From NCBI RefSeq assembly GCF_024741135.1, contig NZ_JANSUY010000017.1, positions 1 to 64,000 of the forward strand: a DNA stretch of 64,000 bases, in the 5' to 3' direction. The stretch is from Aquiflexum gelatinilyticum. GTDB taxonomy: Bacteria; Bacteroidota; Bacteroidia; Cytophagales; Cyclobacteriaceae. Below, one piece after another: positions 8,998 to 18,487 of the stretch. Made by a program: the position numbers and the translations under genes. Each line of letters begins with the position of its first letter. Positions within the stretch are counted from its first letter, which is position 1. The notes below the pieces were generated by a model that saw only the letters and a list, made by a program, of their open reading frames with translations, searched no databases and was not told the origin of the DNA.

Positions 8998-10635
8998 ATG
9001 AACCTATCCATAAAAATCCTTTCCACGCTGTTCCTTTTTTTAATAGCCTCTCTTTCTTATTCTCAAGAGACAAAATTTACCAGAGCAGATACGCTTCGTG
9101 GAAGTATCACACCTGAAAGGGAATGGTGGGACCTGAATTACTACCACCTTGCTTTGGAAGTATTCCCTGAAACCAAATCCATCAAAGGAACCAATACAGT
9201 CCGTTATCAGGTAAAGAAAGCACATCAAGTCTTGCAGATAGACCTGCAAGAACCTTTACGGATTATCGATGCAAAGCAAAATGGGCAAAAACTTGAAATC
9301 CGAAAGGAGGGAGCCGCCCATTTAATTAGCCTACCCAAAAAACAGATTGTGGGTGCATTTGAAGAAGTCATCATCTCTTATGAAGGCCAACCTAAAGAAG
9401 CTGTACGTCCGCCATGGGACGGAGGGATTACTTGGCAAAAAGATGAAAATGGAAACCATTTCATCGCATCATCCAATCAAGGAATCGGTTCGAGTATCTG
9501 GTGGCCAAGCAAAGACCATCCTGCAGATGAGGTAGACAGCATGCTGATCAGCGTGACGGTCCCAAAAAATCTGATGAACATTTCCAATGGCCGGTTGCGG
9601 AAAACAGAAACAAAAGGGCAAACCAAAACTTACCATTGGTTTGTCAGTAACCCCATCAATGATTATGGGGTGAACATCAACATTGGCGACTATGTCCATT
9701 TTTCAGAGAAATATCAGGGCGAAAAAGGCGTTCTCGACATGGAATATTATGTGATGCGGGACAATCTGGAGAAAGCCGAAAAACAATTTATGGATGCAGG
9801 ACGGATGATGGAGGCTTTTGAGCATTGGTTTGGGCCTTATCCTTTTTATGAAGACAGCTACAAACTCGTAGAAGCGCCTTATCTCGGTATGGAACATCAG
9901 AGTTCGGTTACTTATGGCAACGGCTACCGAAACGGTTATCGCGGCACGGACCTTAGCGGAACAGGTTGGGGGATGAAATTTGACTTTATCATTATCCATG
10001 AATCCGGTCATGAGTGGTTTGCCAACAATATCACTTACAAGGATGTCGCAGATATGTGGATCCACGAGAGCTTCACCAACTACTCCGAGAGCCTGTATCT
10101 CGATTATTTTTATGGCAAAGAAGCCGGACAGGAATACGTGCGGGGCACGAGAACCCGTATAGATAACAAACTTCCTATAATAGGAAGGTATAGCGTCAAT
10201 AGCCGGGGTTCAGGAGATATGTATTACAAAGGTGGGAATATCCTGAACACACTTCGGGAAATAGTCAATGACGATGAAAAATGGAGAAAGATCCTCCGTG
10301 GATTAAACAGCGAGTTTTACCATCAGACAGTCACGACGGCACAGGTGGAAGATTACCTTTCCATGGAAACGGGTATTGACCTTTCCAGCTTCTTTGACCA
10401 ATACCTCAGAAACAGTTCTTTGCCCGTGCTCGAATACTTTTACTCAGATGAGCAGACACTCCAATACAGATGGAGCAATTGCATTGCGTCCTTTGACATG
10501 CCTATTGATTTGGAATTGGGAGAAAACAAAATAAGAGTAATTCCAAGTACCAAATGGAGTGAATTGAAAGTTTCCAAGCAAACCGATGTCAAAGTCGATT
10601 TGGATTATTATGTGGGAAGTTTTCGGTTAAGGTAA
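8998..10635 (+). CDS. M1 family zinc metallopeptidase, exported
   Basis: 545 residues from the ATG at 8998, which starts a signal peptide (MNLSIKILSTLFLFLIASLSYSQ); an ATG at 8962 would add twelve residues in front of it. The zinc site is complete: His334-Glu335-x-x-His338 in HESGHEWF and the third ligand Glu357 in WIHESF (HExxHx18E). YLGMEHQSSVTYGN is the substrate-binding GxMEN-like loop. The N-terminal ~200 residues form the M1 beta-sandwich and the C-terminal domain is short, giving a compact M1 enzyme. It should remove N-terminal residues from peptides in the periplasm or outside. A 94-base gap follows, and the next gene converges on it. Confidence 0.9.
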   Translation: MNLSIKILSTLFLFLIASLSYSQETKFTRADTLRGSITPEREWWDLNYYHLALEVFPETKSIKGTNTVRYQVKKAHQVLQIDLQEPLRIIDAKQNGQKLEIRKEGAAHLISLPKKQIVGAFEEVIISYEGQPKEAVRPPWDGGITWQKDENGNHFIASSNQGIGSSIWWPSKDHPADEVDSMLISVTVPKNLMNISNGRLRKTETKGQTKTYHWFVSNPINDYGVNINIGDYVHFSEKYQGEKGVLDMEYYVMRDNLEKAEKQFMDAGRMMEAFEHWFGPYPFYEDSYKLVEAPYLGMEHQSSVTYGNGYRNGYRGTDLSGTGWGMKFDFIIIHESGHEWFANNITYKDVADMWIHESFTNYSESLYLDYFYGKEAGQEYVRGTRTRIDNKLPIIGRYSVNSRGSGDMYYKGGNILNTLREIVNDDEKWRKILRGLNSEFYHQTVTTAQVEDYLSMETGIDLSSFFDQYLRNSSLPVLEYFYSDEQTLQYRWSNCIASFDMPIDLELGENKIRVIPSTKWSELKVSKQTDVKVDLDYYVGSFRLR

Positions 10636-10729
10636 TGCCTCTGATTAAAATTTTGGATGAAGGAGGAACAGCAATGTTGAATGGTTATTTACATTTATTG
10701 GAGAAAATTGAGTTTCAAATCCTGCCTAA

Positions 10730-13393
10730 TCAGAAATTGTCCCTGACGATATAAGGTGATTTTCCATCGATTATCTCTAAATTTTGTTCCAAATGACCTT
10801 CTCCCGAAGTAATAATTACTTTGTAAACTCCCGCTTTTATAAATTGATCATAGTGAATGAAATATGGGTTGTCACTTGTTTCCTTTTTCACAATCAAATC
10901 CCATCGGTATTGGTTAAAACCTTTAAAACCAGTTAGATTGGTTTTCCATATTTCCGTATTTGACAGATCAACCACTGAAATAGTAACAGATTTTGATTGG
11001 CTTAGCCAAAAAGAAAATGTTGCTTTTTCAACAGTTCGATAATCAGGTTCACCGTGAGATGAATTAAACCAAGGTCTCGCTGTTTTACCGATTTCAAAAA
11101 AATGATCTTTGTCTTCAGGAAGGTTTTCGCTTACTATTTTCTGAATGGGAAGAAGGCTTGTTTTATAAATCCCCCGCCCATGGGTACCTACCACTAGGTC
11201 CATTGTAGGTAAATATATTTCCAAGTCAGCTACAGCCGTGGCAGGCATGTTGGTTCCAAGGTAGGACCAGTTTTTTCCCCGGTCTATAGATACATATACT
11301 CCACGTACAGTGCCTGCATATAAGATATTTTCATTTGAAGGATCTTCCTTCACCACATTAATTGGTTCATAGGGTAGGCCTGCGGCAATGGTTTTCCAGG
11401 TCATTCCAAAGTCTTCAGAAGCATAGAGATAACTTTTCAAATCATCATAATTAATTCCGGTCATAGCCATGTAAACACGTTGCACTTTGTGATTGGAGGG
11501 GGATATGCTCCGAATGTAGTTGTTGGCTATTCCCTTTGAATGCTCTTCCCAACTCTCACCATCGTTTTTTGAAACCCAAAAAGCCCCGTTATCGGTACCA
11601 GCATAAAGCAATCCTTTTTGTAAAGGGGATTCTACGATTGCCCCGGTGGCAAATGATTTCTTTTCTTTCTTTGAAGAATTACTAAGGTTGGGGCTGATTA
11701 CTTTCCAGGTATCACCACGGTCAGTACTTTTTAACATGAAATTTCCTCCATGGTATAGTGTTTTACTATCATAAGCAGACAAAAAGTAAGGAGTCATGTA
11801 GTTAAAGACCAGTGTATCCTTCATTTCCTTGGGAAGTGTTGGCCTGATGGAGACTGCCACGTCTTTGGATTTGTCCAACCTCATTGCATCTCCATGTTGG
11901 CGGCTGTAATAAATAATCGATTTGTCTTCAGGGTCAATTTGAGTAACGCAGCCATCCCCACCATCCCATGCATCGATCCAGACATATTTCCATGGATCAG
12001 GAAATTTGGTATTCAATTCCTTTGCTGGTCCAGAAACAGTAGCATCATCCTGTGTTCCCCCATAGATGGTAAAATCTGATTGGTCAATGGTGATATCATA
12101 AAATTCACCTGTTGGAATGTTATTATAATGAATCCAAGATAATCCTTTGTCATAGCTCACATAGTATCCTCCATCATTGCCCAATGCCAAATGGTTGGGA
12201 TTGGTTGGGTTGATCCATAATTCGCATTGGTCCAGATGTAAGCCTTGGGCTAAGCTTGGTGTCATGCGGGTAACCTGCCCCCCTATAAAAGAAAAAGTCT
12301 TGCCGCCATCGAGACTATGTGCAAGTCTGACTCCTAGACAAAATACTTCTTCGTCATTTTTGGGGTTGACATAAACATCGGTAAAATACCACCCTATGAC
12401 GGAAAATATTTGGAAAGGTTCAGAATGGGTTTTGGTCCAGTTCAACCCACCATCGGTAGTTTTGTAAAGTTCTGCTGCATGTTCAGTTTCATTGTTCAAA
12501 TTGTCTATAAGCGCATAAGCTTTGTCAGGATTGGTTGAGGAAACAGCAAGACCTATCCGTCCTGTTTTTGGACCTGAAGGTAATCCATTGGTACATTGTG
12601 TCCATGTTGTTCCTCCATCTATGCTTTTATAAATGCCGCTGTTTTTTCCGCTTATTCCAGGATATACTTCCCATAAAGAAGAATACATGATTTGAGGATT
12701 GGTAGGGGAGATGACCACTTCATTTGCCCCGGTCATCTCGTCTTTGTAGAGTACATGTTCCCAAGTTTTTCCTCCGTTCATCGTTCTGTATAATCCTCTG
12801 TTTGGGTTTTTGGACCAAAGGTGTCCCAGAACACACACGAAAACGATATCAGGATTAGTAGGATGAATTTCAATCTCAGCGATTGACCATGAATCCTCCA
12901 GACCAATCTTGTTCCAGGTAAGACCCGCGTCGTCAGATCGGTACATGCCTGTTCCGGGCAAAGTGAAGTTTCTGGGCTTCTTTAGGTTTTCTCCGGTTCC
13001 TAGATATATGATATTGGGGTCGGAAGGTGCCAATTCAACATCACCGATCCCAAGGGAAGACCGCTCTTCAAAGACCGAATTCCAACTCAGACCATGATTG
13101 GTTGTTTTCCACAATCCACCTGACCCAAATCCCGCATACATTGTTGCTGGATTTGTGTGATCCACCTGTACAATATCAGCACGGGCAGAGTTGACGGTAG
13201 GCCCCAAGGATATCCATTCCAATTTGAAACTGGTTTCTTCCTTCATCTTTTTATAGTCTTGAAAGGAAGCTTCCAAAGGGGAGAATGGCTGCTGTGCAAA
13301 AAGCTTATTGGAAGAAAAGAAAAATAGCATAAAACAAGCCACTAGGGCTATTGCAAAAGCTGAATTTCTTTTCAAATTATTGATATATTTCAT
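10730..13393 (-). CDS. Exported BNR/sortilin (VPS10)-like beta-propeller protein
   Basis: 887 residues with a signal peptide (N-terminal MKYINNLKRNS, hydrophobic core, cleavage near LFAQQ). The body holds many Asp-box repeats of the form S-x-D-x-G-x-T-W, for example SDDAGLTWNKIG, SIDGGTTWTQC, STDRGDTWKVI and SKNDGESWEEH, as in VPS10/sortilin and plant photosystem-assembly propellers. At least two seven-bladed propellers are expected. The C-terminal ~120 residues are a beta-sandwich (DLIVKKETSDNPYF) as in many Bacteroidota 'glycosyl hydrolase' annotations; no glycosidase activity is supported by the sequence. Probably a secreted protein that binds or processes peptides or glycans. Confidence 0.85.
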   Translation of the reverse strand: MKYINNLKRNSAFAIALVACFMLFFFSSNKLFAQQPFSPLEASFQDYKKMKEETSFKLEWISLGPTVNSARADIVQVDHTNPATMYAGFGSGGLWKTTNHGLSWNSVFEERSSLGIGDVELAPSDPNIIYLGTGENLKKPRNFTLPGTGMYRSDDAGLTWNKIGLEDSWSIAEIEIHPTNPDIVFVCVLGHLWSKNPNRGLYRTMNGGKTWEHVLYKDEMTGANEVVISPTNPQIMYSSLWEVYPGISGKNSGIYKSIDGGTTWTQCTNGLPSGPKTGRIGLAVSSTNPDKAYALIDNLNNETEHAAELYKTTDGGLNWTKTHSEPFQIFSVIGWYFTDVYVNPKNDEEVFCLGVRLAHSLDGGKTFSFIGGQVTRMTPSLAQGLHLDQCELWINPTNPNHLALGNDGGYYVSYDKGLSWIHYNNIPTGEFYDITIDQSDFTIYGGTQDDATVSGPAKELNTKFPDPWKYVWIDAWDGGDGCVTQIDPEDKSIIYYSRQHGDAMRLDKSKDVAVSIRPTLPKEMKDTLVFNYMTPYFLSAYDSKTLYHGGNFMLKSTDRGDTWKVISPNLSNSSKKEKKSFATGAIVESPLQKGLLYAGTDNGAFWVSKNDGESWEEHSKGIANNYIRSISPSNHKVQRVYMAMTGINYDDLKSYLYASEDFGMTWKTIAAGLPYEPINVVKEDPSNENILYAGTVRGVYVSIDRGKNWSYLGTNMPATAVADLEIYLPTMDLVVGTHGRGIYKTSLLPIQKIVSENLPEDKDHFFEIGKTARPWFNSSHGEPDYRTVEKATFSFWLSQSKSVTISVVDLSNTEIWKTNLTGFKGFNQYRWDLIVKKETSDNPYFIHYDQFIKAGVYKVIITSGEGHLEQNLEIIDGKSPYIVRDNF

Positions 13394-13470
13394 AGAAAAT
13401 TTCTTTCTTGGTAATGGTATGAAGGATTCGCCCGTTAAGCAATATAATTATTTCTAAGAAACTAGACTCC

Positions 13471-14355
13471 ATGGTGGCATTTATTTGGATTTCACTCGCC
13501 ATCCTTACGGTTTGGTTTACCCTTGTATTGACGAGGGATTTTCTCAGACATAAAAAAAGGTTGGAACCTAGCAGTTGGAGAAAAACTTCCGTGATCGGAT
13601 TTGTGGTCAATTTTTTTGATGTGTTGGGTATTGGTGCCTTTGCTCCTCAAACAGCGTTGTTAAAATTCACCAAACAAACCGAGGACAAGCTTATTCCCGG
13701 TACAATGAATGTTGCCAACACGCTACCTGTATTATTACAGGCTCTGATTTTTATCACGATCATTGAAGTCGAGCCAAAAACCCTTATTCTGATGCTTGTC
13801 TCGGCTGCAATCGGTGCCATCGTTGGTGCAGGTGTAATTTCAAAACTTTCCGAACGTAAAATCAGGCTGACTATGGGATTTGCTTTGCTCATTACAGCCG
13901 GTTTTATGCTTGCCCGCAACTTGGATTGGATTCAGGGAGGTGGCGAGGCTATCGGCCTTGAAGGAGGTAAACTTCTGATTGCGATCGTTGCCAACTTTTT
14001 TCTGGGTGCGTTAATGACTGCCGGTATTGGTTTGTATGCCCCTTGTATGGCTTTGGTTTTTGCGCTTGGGATGTCGCCGCAGGTGGCTTTTCCGATCATG
14101 ATGGGATCATGTGCTTTTTTGATGCCGCCCGCATCCATTCGTTTTATCCGTGAAGGAGCCTATAATAGAAAAGCTGCAGTAGCCATGGCCATTCCGGGTG
14201 TGGTGGCCGTGCTGATTGCTGCATTCATTGTGAAATCGTTGCCATTGGATATTCTCAGATGGCTTGTGATTGTCGTTATTCTTTACACTTCCACAGTGAT
14301 GCTGAGAGCTGGATTGGTTCAAAAGGAATTGAGTATGGATTTGGAGAAAAAGTGA
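13471..14355 (+). CDS. TauE/SafE family membrane transporter
   Basis: 294 residues with about eight hydrophobic segments and the family signature FVVNFFDVLGIGAFAP near the N-terminus, repeated in the second half as NFFLGALMTAGIGLYAPC. TauE/SafE proteins export small anions such as sulfite, sulfonates or sulfoacetate; the substrate is unknown here. Its start is 77 bases from the divergent BNR protein gene. A degraded copy of its last third lies at 14934-15157 behind greB, so the family was duplicated here. Confidence 0.85.
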   Translation: MVAFIWISLAILTVWFTLVLTRDFLRHKKRLEPSSWRKTSVIGFVVNFFDVLGIGAFAPQTALLKFTKQTEDKLIPGTMNVANTLPVLLQALIFITIIEVEPKTLILMLVSAAIGAIVGAGVISKLSERKIRLTMGFALLITAGFMLARNLDWIQGGGEAIGLEGGKLLIAIVANFFLGALMTAGIGLYAPCMALVFALGMSPQVAFPIMMGSCAFLMPPASIRFIREGAYNRKAAVAMAIPGVVAVLIAAFIVKSLPLDILRWLVIVVILYTSTVMLRAGLVQKELSMDLEKK

Positions 14356-14373
14356 ATTGGAATTATTTTGAAA

Positions 14374-14889
14374 CTACTTTTGATACTCTATTTTAAGAAT
14401 TTTCCATACAAAATCACCCATTTTTGTATTCACTATCACCTCATCTCCAACAGCTTTACCAAGAAGCGATTTAGCCATGGGAGAGTCCATAGAGATATAA
14501 TCCTTGTTACCTATTAACTCCTCGTAACCAACAATACGAAAACGATTTTGAAGACCTTTCTTTTCGTTTTTAATTTCTACCCAAGCACCAAAATTCACTT
14601 TTCCTTCTTGGTTGGGGTGATAGTCAATAACTTTAAAGTCATCAATACACTTACGCAAGTAGCGTAGGCGATTATCAATTTCTCGGAGACGTTTTTTGTT
14701 ATAATGGTAATCGGCATTTTCTGAACGATCTCCCAAACTTGCTGCCCATGCAACCTTAGCGGTAACGTCCGGACGTTCAACCCGCCATAAATGATCATGT
14801 TCTTCCTTTATTTTTTGTAAACCTTCGGAAGTAATAAATTGGGAGCGATTGAGTTTTGGTAGAGTTGACTCTGGGATTTTTCGCCTCAT
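14374..14889 (-). CDS. greB: Transcription elongation factor GreB
   Basis: 171 residues from an internal ATG (MRRKIPESTL); an ATG at 14919 would add ten residues. The N-terminal coiled coil has the conserved stretch AASLGDRSENADYHYNKKRL, whose tip acidic pair DRSENAD is the RNA-cleavage-stimulating site. The C-terminal FKBP-like domain has FGAWVEI, FRIVGYEEL and KDYISMDSPMAKSLLGK. It rescues backtracked RNA polymerase by inducing transcript cleavage. The similarity to gammaproteobacterial GreB is strikingly close along the whole length, and it stands between an intact transporter and a remnant of a second copy. Both facts suggest acquisition by horizontal transfer. It ends 18 bases from the convergent TauE/SafE gene. 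Confidence 0.9.
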   Translation of the reverse strand: MRRKIPESTLPKLNRSQFITSEGLQKIKEEHDHLWRVERPDVTAKVAWAASLGDRSENADYHYNKKRLREIDNRLRYLRKCIDDFKVIDYHPNQEGKVNFGAWVEIKNEKKGLQNRFRIVGYEELIGNKDYISMDSPMAKSLLGKAVGDEVIVNTKMGDFVWKILKIEYQK

Positions 14890-14933
14890 GATAAATGATC
14901 TTACTTTGAAAATTTTCACAAGATAATATAATG

Positions 14934-15157
14934 ATGGGATAGGTTTGTATTCTCCTTGTATAGCTTTGGTTTTACACTTGGAATGTCACCTCAGGTTGCC
15001 TTTCCGATAATGATGCGTTCATGTGTTTTTTTTTGCCGCCTGCCTCAATACGATTTATTCGTGCTGGTGCATACAATAGAAAAGCAGCCATGGCTATGGC
15101 AATTCCGGGTGTGGTGACCGTATTGATTGCTGCATTTATAGTGAAATCGTTGCCATT
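14934..15157 (+). pseudogene. Remnant of a second TauE/SafE transporter gene
   Basis: About 224 bases align by eye with 14025-14250 of the intact TauE/SafE gene, covering LYAPCMALVF through IVKSLPL. Two one-base indels break the frame: one after GCTTTGGTTTT, one in the T9 run near 15025. Similarity stops abruptly at 15157, in the sequence TGCCATT. The 5' two thirds are absent and greB occupies that side. It cannot encode a functional transporter. Confidence 0.85.
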
Positions 15158-15195
15158 CCTAAAAATTACATGGATATTTTCAACTCCTAAATTGA

Positions 15196-16080
15196 TTAAT
15201 ATTTAAGCTTTTCTTCTTTATCCCAAAGCCCCCAATAAGCCCCAACATCTCCTTCAGCACCGACTTTCCATGACTCATCAAATGATGAAAAATAGAAAAT
15301 TTCAATATTCTCCTCTTTTGACCACTTCTGTGAATTGATGAAATATTTGATAAAATTTTCATCAGAAGGCATGGCAGCTCCTAGGCTGGTTCCCTGGCTC
15401 GGCCAACCGGTTTCACTGATGACAACAGGTTTGCCTTTGGCGGCAAGTTTTGCCCTGTTATACATTTCCTTCATGTATAACAATGAATAGTCTATGTGAC
15501 ATCCTTCCCAATAAGGATAGCAATTGGCCAAGATAATATCACAGGCTTCAGCAATTTTTGGATAATCCTCAAATTCATAATAGGCATCTACATAACCAAC
15601 TGGAATCCCCTTAATTGCAGATTTCACTTTTTGCATGAAGGTTAAAAGCTCGCCCTCGGTGAGATCCTCACGGTACATGACTTCATTTCCAACAGCGGCA
15701 ATGTCAACATATCCTTCATTAGAGATCTTGATCAGATTTTCTATCTCCAACTGATTGATTTTGTCATCCTTGCCAAGCCATGCACCCACTAAAGTTTTCA
15801 ACCCATATTCCTTGGCGATTTTTGGAATCAGCTCATTCCCATCCGTACAGGAGAAAGAGCGAACCCAAGATGTATATGGCCGGATGATTTCCAGTCTCCT
15901 TCTTATCTGTTCCGCCGAAATGATGTCTCCGGGTTTTTGTCCTTCTGTGTATGGGCTGAATCCAATCCCATGCATCCCAAAATCCAAGACCTTTCCATAC
16001 AATTCCTTCAAGGTTTCAAAAGAAGCACCCTCAAATGAAACACCTGCCAACGATAATAATTTTTCAGCTTTTGAAGACAT
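15196..16080 (-). CDS. GH17-family beta-1,3-glucan hydrolase, cytoplasmic
   Basis: 294 residues, a bare GH17 TIM barrel with no signal peptide. Both catalytic glutamates are visible: the acid/base Glu133 in AVGNEVMYR and the nucleophile Glu223 in ISETGWPSQG. The conserved GFSPYTEGQ, WVRSFSCTDG and ILANCYPYWEG blocks line the cleft. GH17 enzymes cut beta-1,3-glucans such as laminarin oligosaccharides, with retention. It starts two bases after the stop of the transporter-GH17 fusion and is clearly a paralogue of that GH17 domain (shared motifs throughout). It is the last gene of the glucan operon. Confidence 0.9.
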   Translation of the reverse strand: MSSKAEKLLSLAGVSFEGASFETLKELYGKVLDFGMHGIGFSPYTEGQKPGDIISAEQIRRRLEIIRPYTSWVRSFSCTDGNELIPKIAKEYGLKTLVGAWLGKDDKINQLEIENLIKISNEGYVDIAAVGNEVMYREDLTEGELLTFMQKVKSAIKGIPVGYVDAYYEFEDYPKIAEACDIILANCYPYWEGCHIDYSLLYMKEMYNRAKLAAKGKPVVISETGWPSQGTSLGAAMPSDENFIKYFINSQKWSKEENIEIFYFSSFDESWKVGAEGDVGAYWGLWDKEEKLKY

Positions 16081-16082
16081 TC

Positions 16083-18425
16083 CTAGATGTATTTTAAGTT
16101 TTCATTCTTATCCCAAATTCCCCAACGTTGACCGACATCACCTTCATGGTGTATTTTCCATGACTCATCGAATGAGGAAAAATAGAACATATCTACCTTC
16201 TCTTGTTGGGACCAATTGTTGGCATTAATAAAGTACTTCATTGCGTTCTCTTCAGAAGGTTCGGCGTCTTGGACTTTATCTCCCTGATTCGGCCAACCTG
16301 TTTCTGTAACGATGATTTTTTTACCATTTGCAATGCCTTTTGTAGAGGTATACATTTGCTGCAAATGGGAAGATGCTTCTTCAATACTTTTTCCTTCCCA
16401 AAAAGGATAACAGTTTGCTAAAATGATATCACAGGCATCCACCAATAAGGGATGCTTTTGGTGTTGAAAATAGGTATCCACGTAGCTGACAGGCGTATTG
16501 GGTAAGGATTCTTTCACCTCCTTGATGTAATCTAATATTTCCTTCTCCGTCAATTCATTTCGAAGTAAAACCTCATTGCCAACCACGGCGATATCCACAA
16601 ATCCTTGTTGTGCCAAGCTGATCAGATTTTTAATCTCCTGTTCATTTTTCGCTTTATCGACTCCAATCCAAGCGCCCACCATTGTCTTAAGTCCTTTTTC
16701 ATGGGCTGCTTTGGGAATGTATTCATTTCCGTCTGTACATGAAAAAGAGCGAACCCATTTGACATGTTTTGAAACCAAGTCCATTCTCCTCCGGATTTGA
16801 TTTTCGGATAACTGATCACCTACATTCTGACCTTCCAAATAGGGGCTAAAGCATAGGCCATGTATGCCCGAATCAAGTGTTTTGGAATAGAGTTGCTTTA
16901 TTTCGGTGTTGGATTTAGTTGAAAAATCAATGTCTGTTTTGGGAGAAGTTGCATTTTGCACTTTGGCCAATACCGCTGAATTTTCATTTTGCGAATATGG
17001 GTTTTCAAGGTTTTTTTTGGCCTCTGCCCGCTTTTTTAATTCTTCACGGATTTCGTTGGCCCTTTTTTCATCCACATCATAGTCATGCATGAGGTACATG
17101 GCCGCTATGGTTCCCAACATCGGAAGCCCCGAGAAGAAAATCCTCAGACCATCCACAGCACCTTCAGGCTGAACCGCTGCATTTCCATCAAAACCTACTA
17201 CGGTCAGAATCAATCCACTCAAACCGCCTGCAATGGCAAATCCGAATTTGACCATATACCAATAAATGGCGCCAAATACCCCTTCCCTTCGTTTTCCATA
17301 ATTAAGTTCGTCTAAGTCGATCACATCAGCAGTCATAGACATCATCAACACAAAAAGACTCCCGATTCCAAAAGAATGTAATGGAAGGGAAAAGATGAAC
17401 ATCCAAGGCTTACCCGGTACAAAAAGAAACCACAAAGAAAGATATCCGACTAAGGCAATCCTTTGGGATACCATGAATGCGTTTTTCTTGCCGATTTTCC
17501 TAGACATCCTAGCTACCACAGGAATGACAATAAAGGTAGTGACCAACGCACCGATACTTCCGAATAAGGGCGTCCAATAGCCGGCTGCCCCAGCATCGCC
17601 ATTAAACAAATGCCAAACCACTATAAAAAAGACAAAGCCTGCTACTGTATTAAAAGCGTTGAAGATAAAAAATGTGGAAATACACAATTTTCTAAATGGT
17701 GTTGAGGAAAAGGCCTGTTTGAAACCACGGATGATTTGGGAAAGACTGTCGCCTATTGCATTGAAAGTAAGGGGAGAAAAATTCTCATTTTTGGTGGATT
17801 TACTGGGAATGAAAATAGCAGGAACCATGGCGCAAACGGCAAAAATCACTCCGACCCAAATCGATAATTCACGTGTAGCAGCTTCCGGGGATGGGAACCA
17901 GCTAGGGTCGTACATGATGACCCAAAACCAAGGTGCAATCACCCATGCCCATTGACCGATCCATTGGGCAATGGCCATGATCTGTGTTCTTTCATGGAAA
18001 TCCTCGCTCATTTCATAGCCCATGGCTACATAAGGGACACTGAAAATAGTAAGCCCGAGGTAAAAGGCAAAAGACCCAAATAGAAAATAGGTGAAGTTAT
18101 AATTCACACTATTATCCCCATAAAGTTGCCACATTACCGAAAAGGTAATCCCCATTAAAATAGCGCCAATAAATACAAATTGTCTTCGCCTACCCCATCT
18201 GGATTTGGTATTATCTGAGACAAAGCCCATGATAGGATCTGTTACAGCATCGAATACACGCGGAAGGAAGTAAACGATTCCCCACATCCAACCGGGAAAA
18301 CCCAGGTTTTGAACAAGGACCACCATGAATATTCCGAGCGAAGCAGGAAACATTTGGTTGGCTAACATACCTACACCGAAGGCGATTTTTTGGCCCATCG
18401 GGACTTTACTCGAGGTGGTTGACAT
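16083..18425 (-). CDS. MFS (GPH/MelB-type) sugar transporter fused to a C-terminal GH17 domain
   Basis: 780 residues in one frame. Residues ~1-465 form a twelve-helix glycoside-pentoside-hexuronide type transporter: the start GQKIAFGVGMLANQ, the DPIMG loop near residue 63 and the basic loop SRWGRRRQ near 75-81. After a charged linker (ELKKRAEAKKNLEN) residues ~505-780 form a complete GH17 domain. Its catalytic residues are Glu618 in VVGNEVLL and Glu708 in VTETGWPNQG. Both ends of such carriers are cytoplasmic, so the glucanase would act at the inner mouth of the channel. Operon position: 62 bases after the exported GH17 gene and overlapping in logic with the next GH17 gene. Confidence 0.9.
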   Translation of the reverse strand: MSTTSSKVPMGQKIAFGVGMLANQMFPASLGIFMVVLVQNLGFPGWMWGIVYFLPRVFDAVTDPIMGFVSDNTKSRWGRRRQFVFIGAILMGITFSVMWQLYGDNSVNYNFTYFLFGSFAFYLGLTIFSVPYVAMGYEMSEDFHERTQIMAIAQWIGQWAWVIAPWFWVIMYDPSWFPSPEAATRELSIWVGVIFAVCAMVPAIFIPSKSTKNENFSPLTFNAIGDSLSQIIRGFKQAFSSTPFRKLCISTFFIFNAFNTVAGFVFFIVVWHLFNGDAGAAGYWTPLFGSIGALVTTFIVIPVVARMSRKIGKKNAFMVSQRIALVGYLSLWFLFVPGKPWMFIFSLPLHSFGIGSLFVLMMSMTADVIDLDELNYGKRREGVFGAIYWYMVKFGFAIAGGLSGLILTVVGFDGNAAVQPEGAVDGLRIFFSGLPMLGTIAAMYLMHDYDVDEKRANEIREELKKRAEAKKNLENPYSQNENSAVLAKVQNATSPKTDIDFSTKSNTEIKQLYSKTLDSGIHGLCFSPYLEGQNVGDQLSENQIRRRMDLVSKHVKWVRSFSCTDGNEYIPKAAHEKGLKTMVGAWIGVDKAKNEQEIKNLISLAQQGFVDIAVVGNEVLLRNELTEKEILDYIKEVKESLPNTPVSYVDTYFQHQKHPLLVDACDIILANCYPFWEGKSIEEASSHLQQMYTSTKGIANGKKIIVTETGWPNQGDKVQDAEPSEENAMKYFINANNWSQQEKVDMFYFSSFDESWKIHHEGDVGQRWGIWDKNENLKYI

Positions 18426-18487
18426 AGTTATTAGGGTTTATAAGTGACTTTTTGATCGAAAATAATGTGGGTATTTATGGTTAAATT

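Noticed and set aside
10730-13393. Calling the BNR protein a glycosyl hydrolase
   Set aside because: Asp-box repeats mark a propeller fold, not catalysis; no catalytic residues could be identified.
15755-16228. A 157-residue plus-strand frame opposite the two GH17 genes
   Set aside because: It spans the junction of two real genes on the other strand and has no family pattern.
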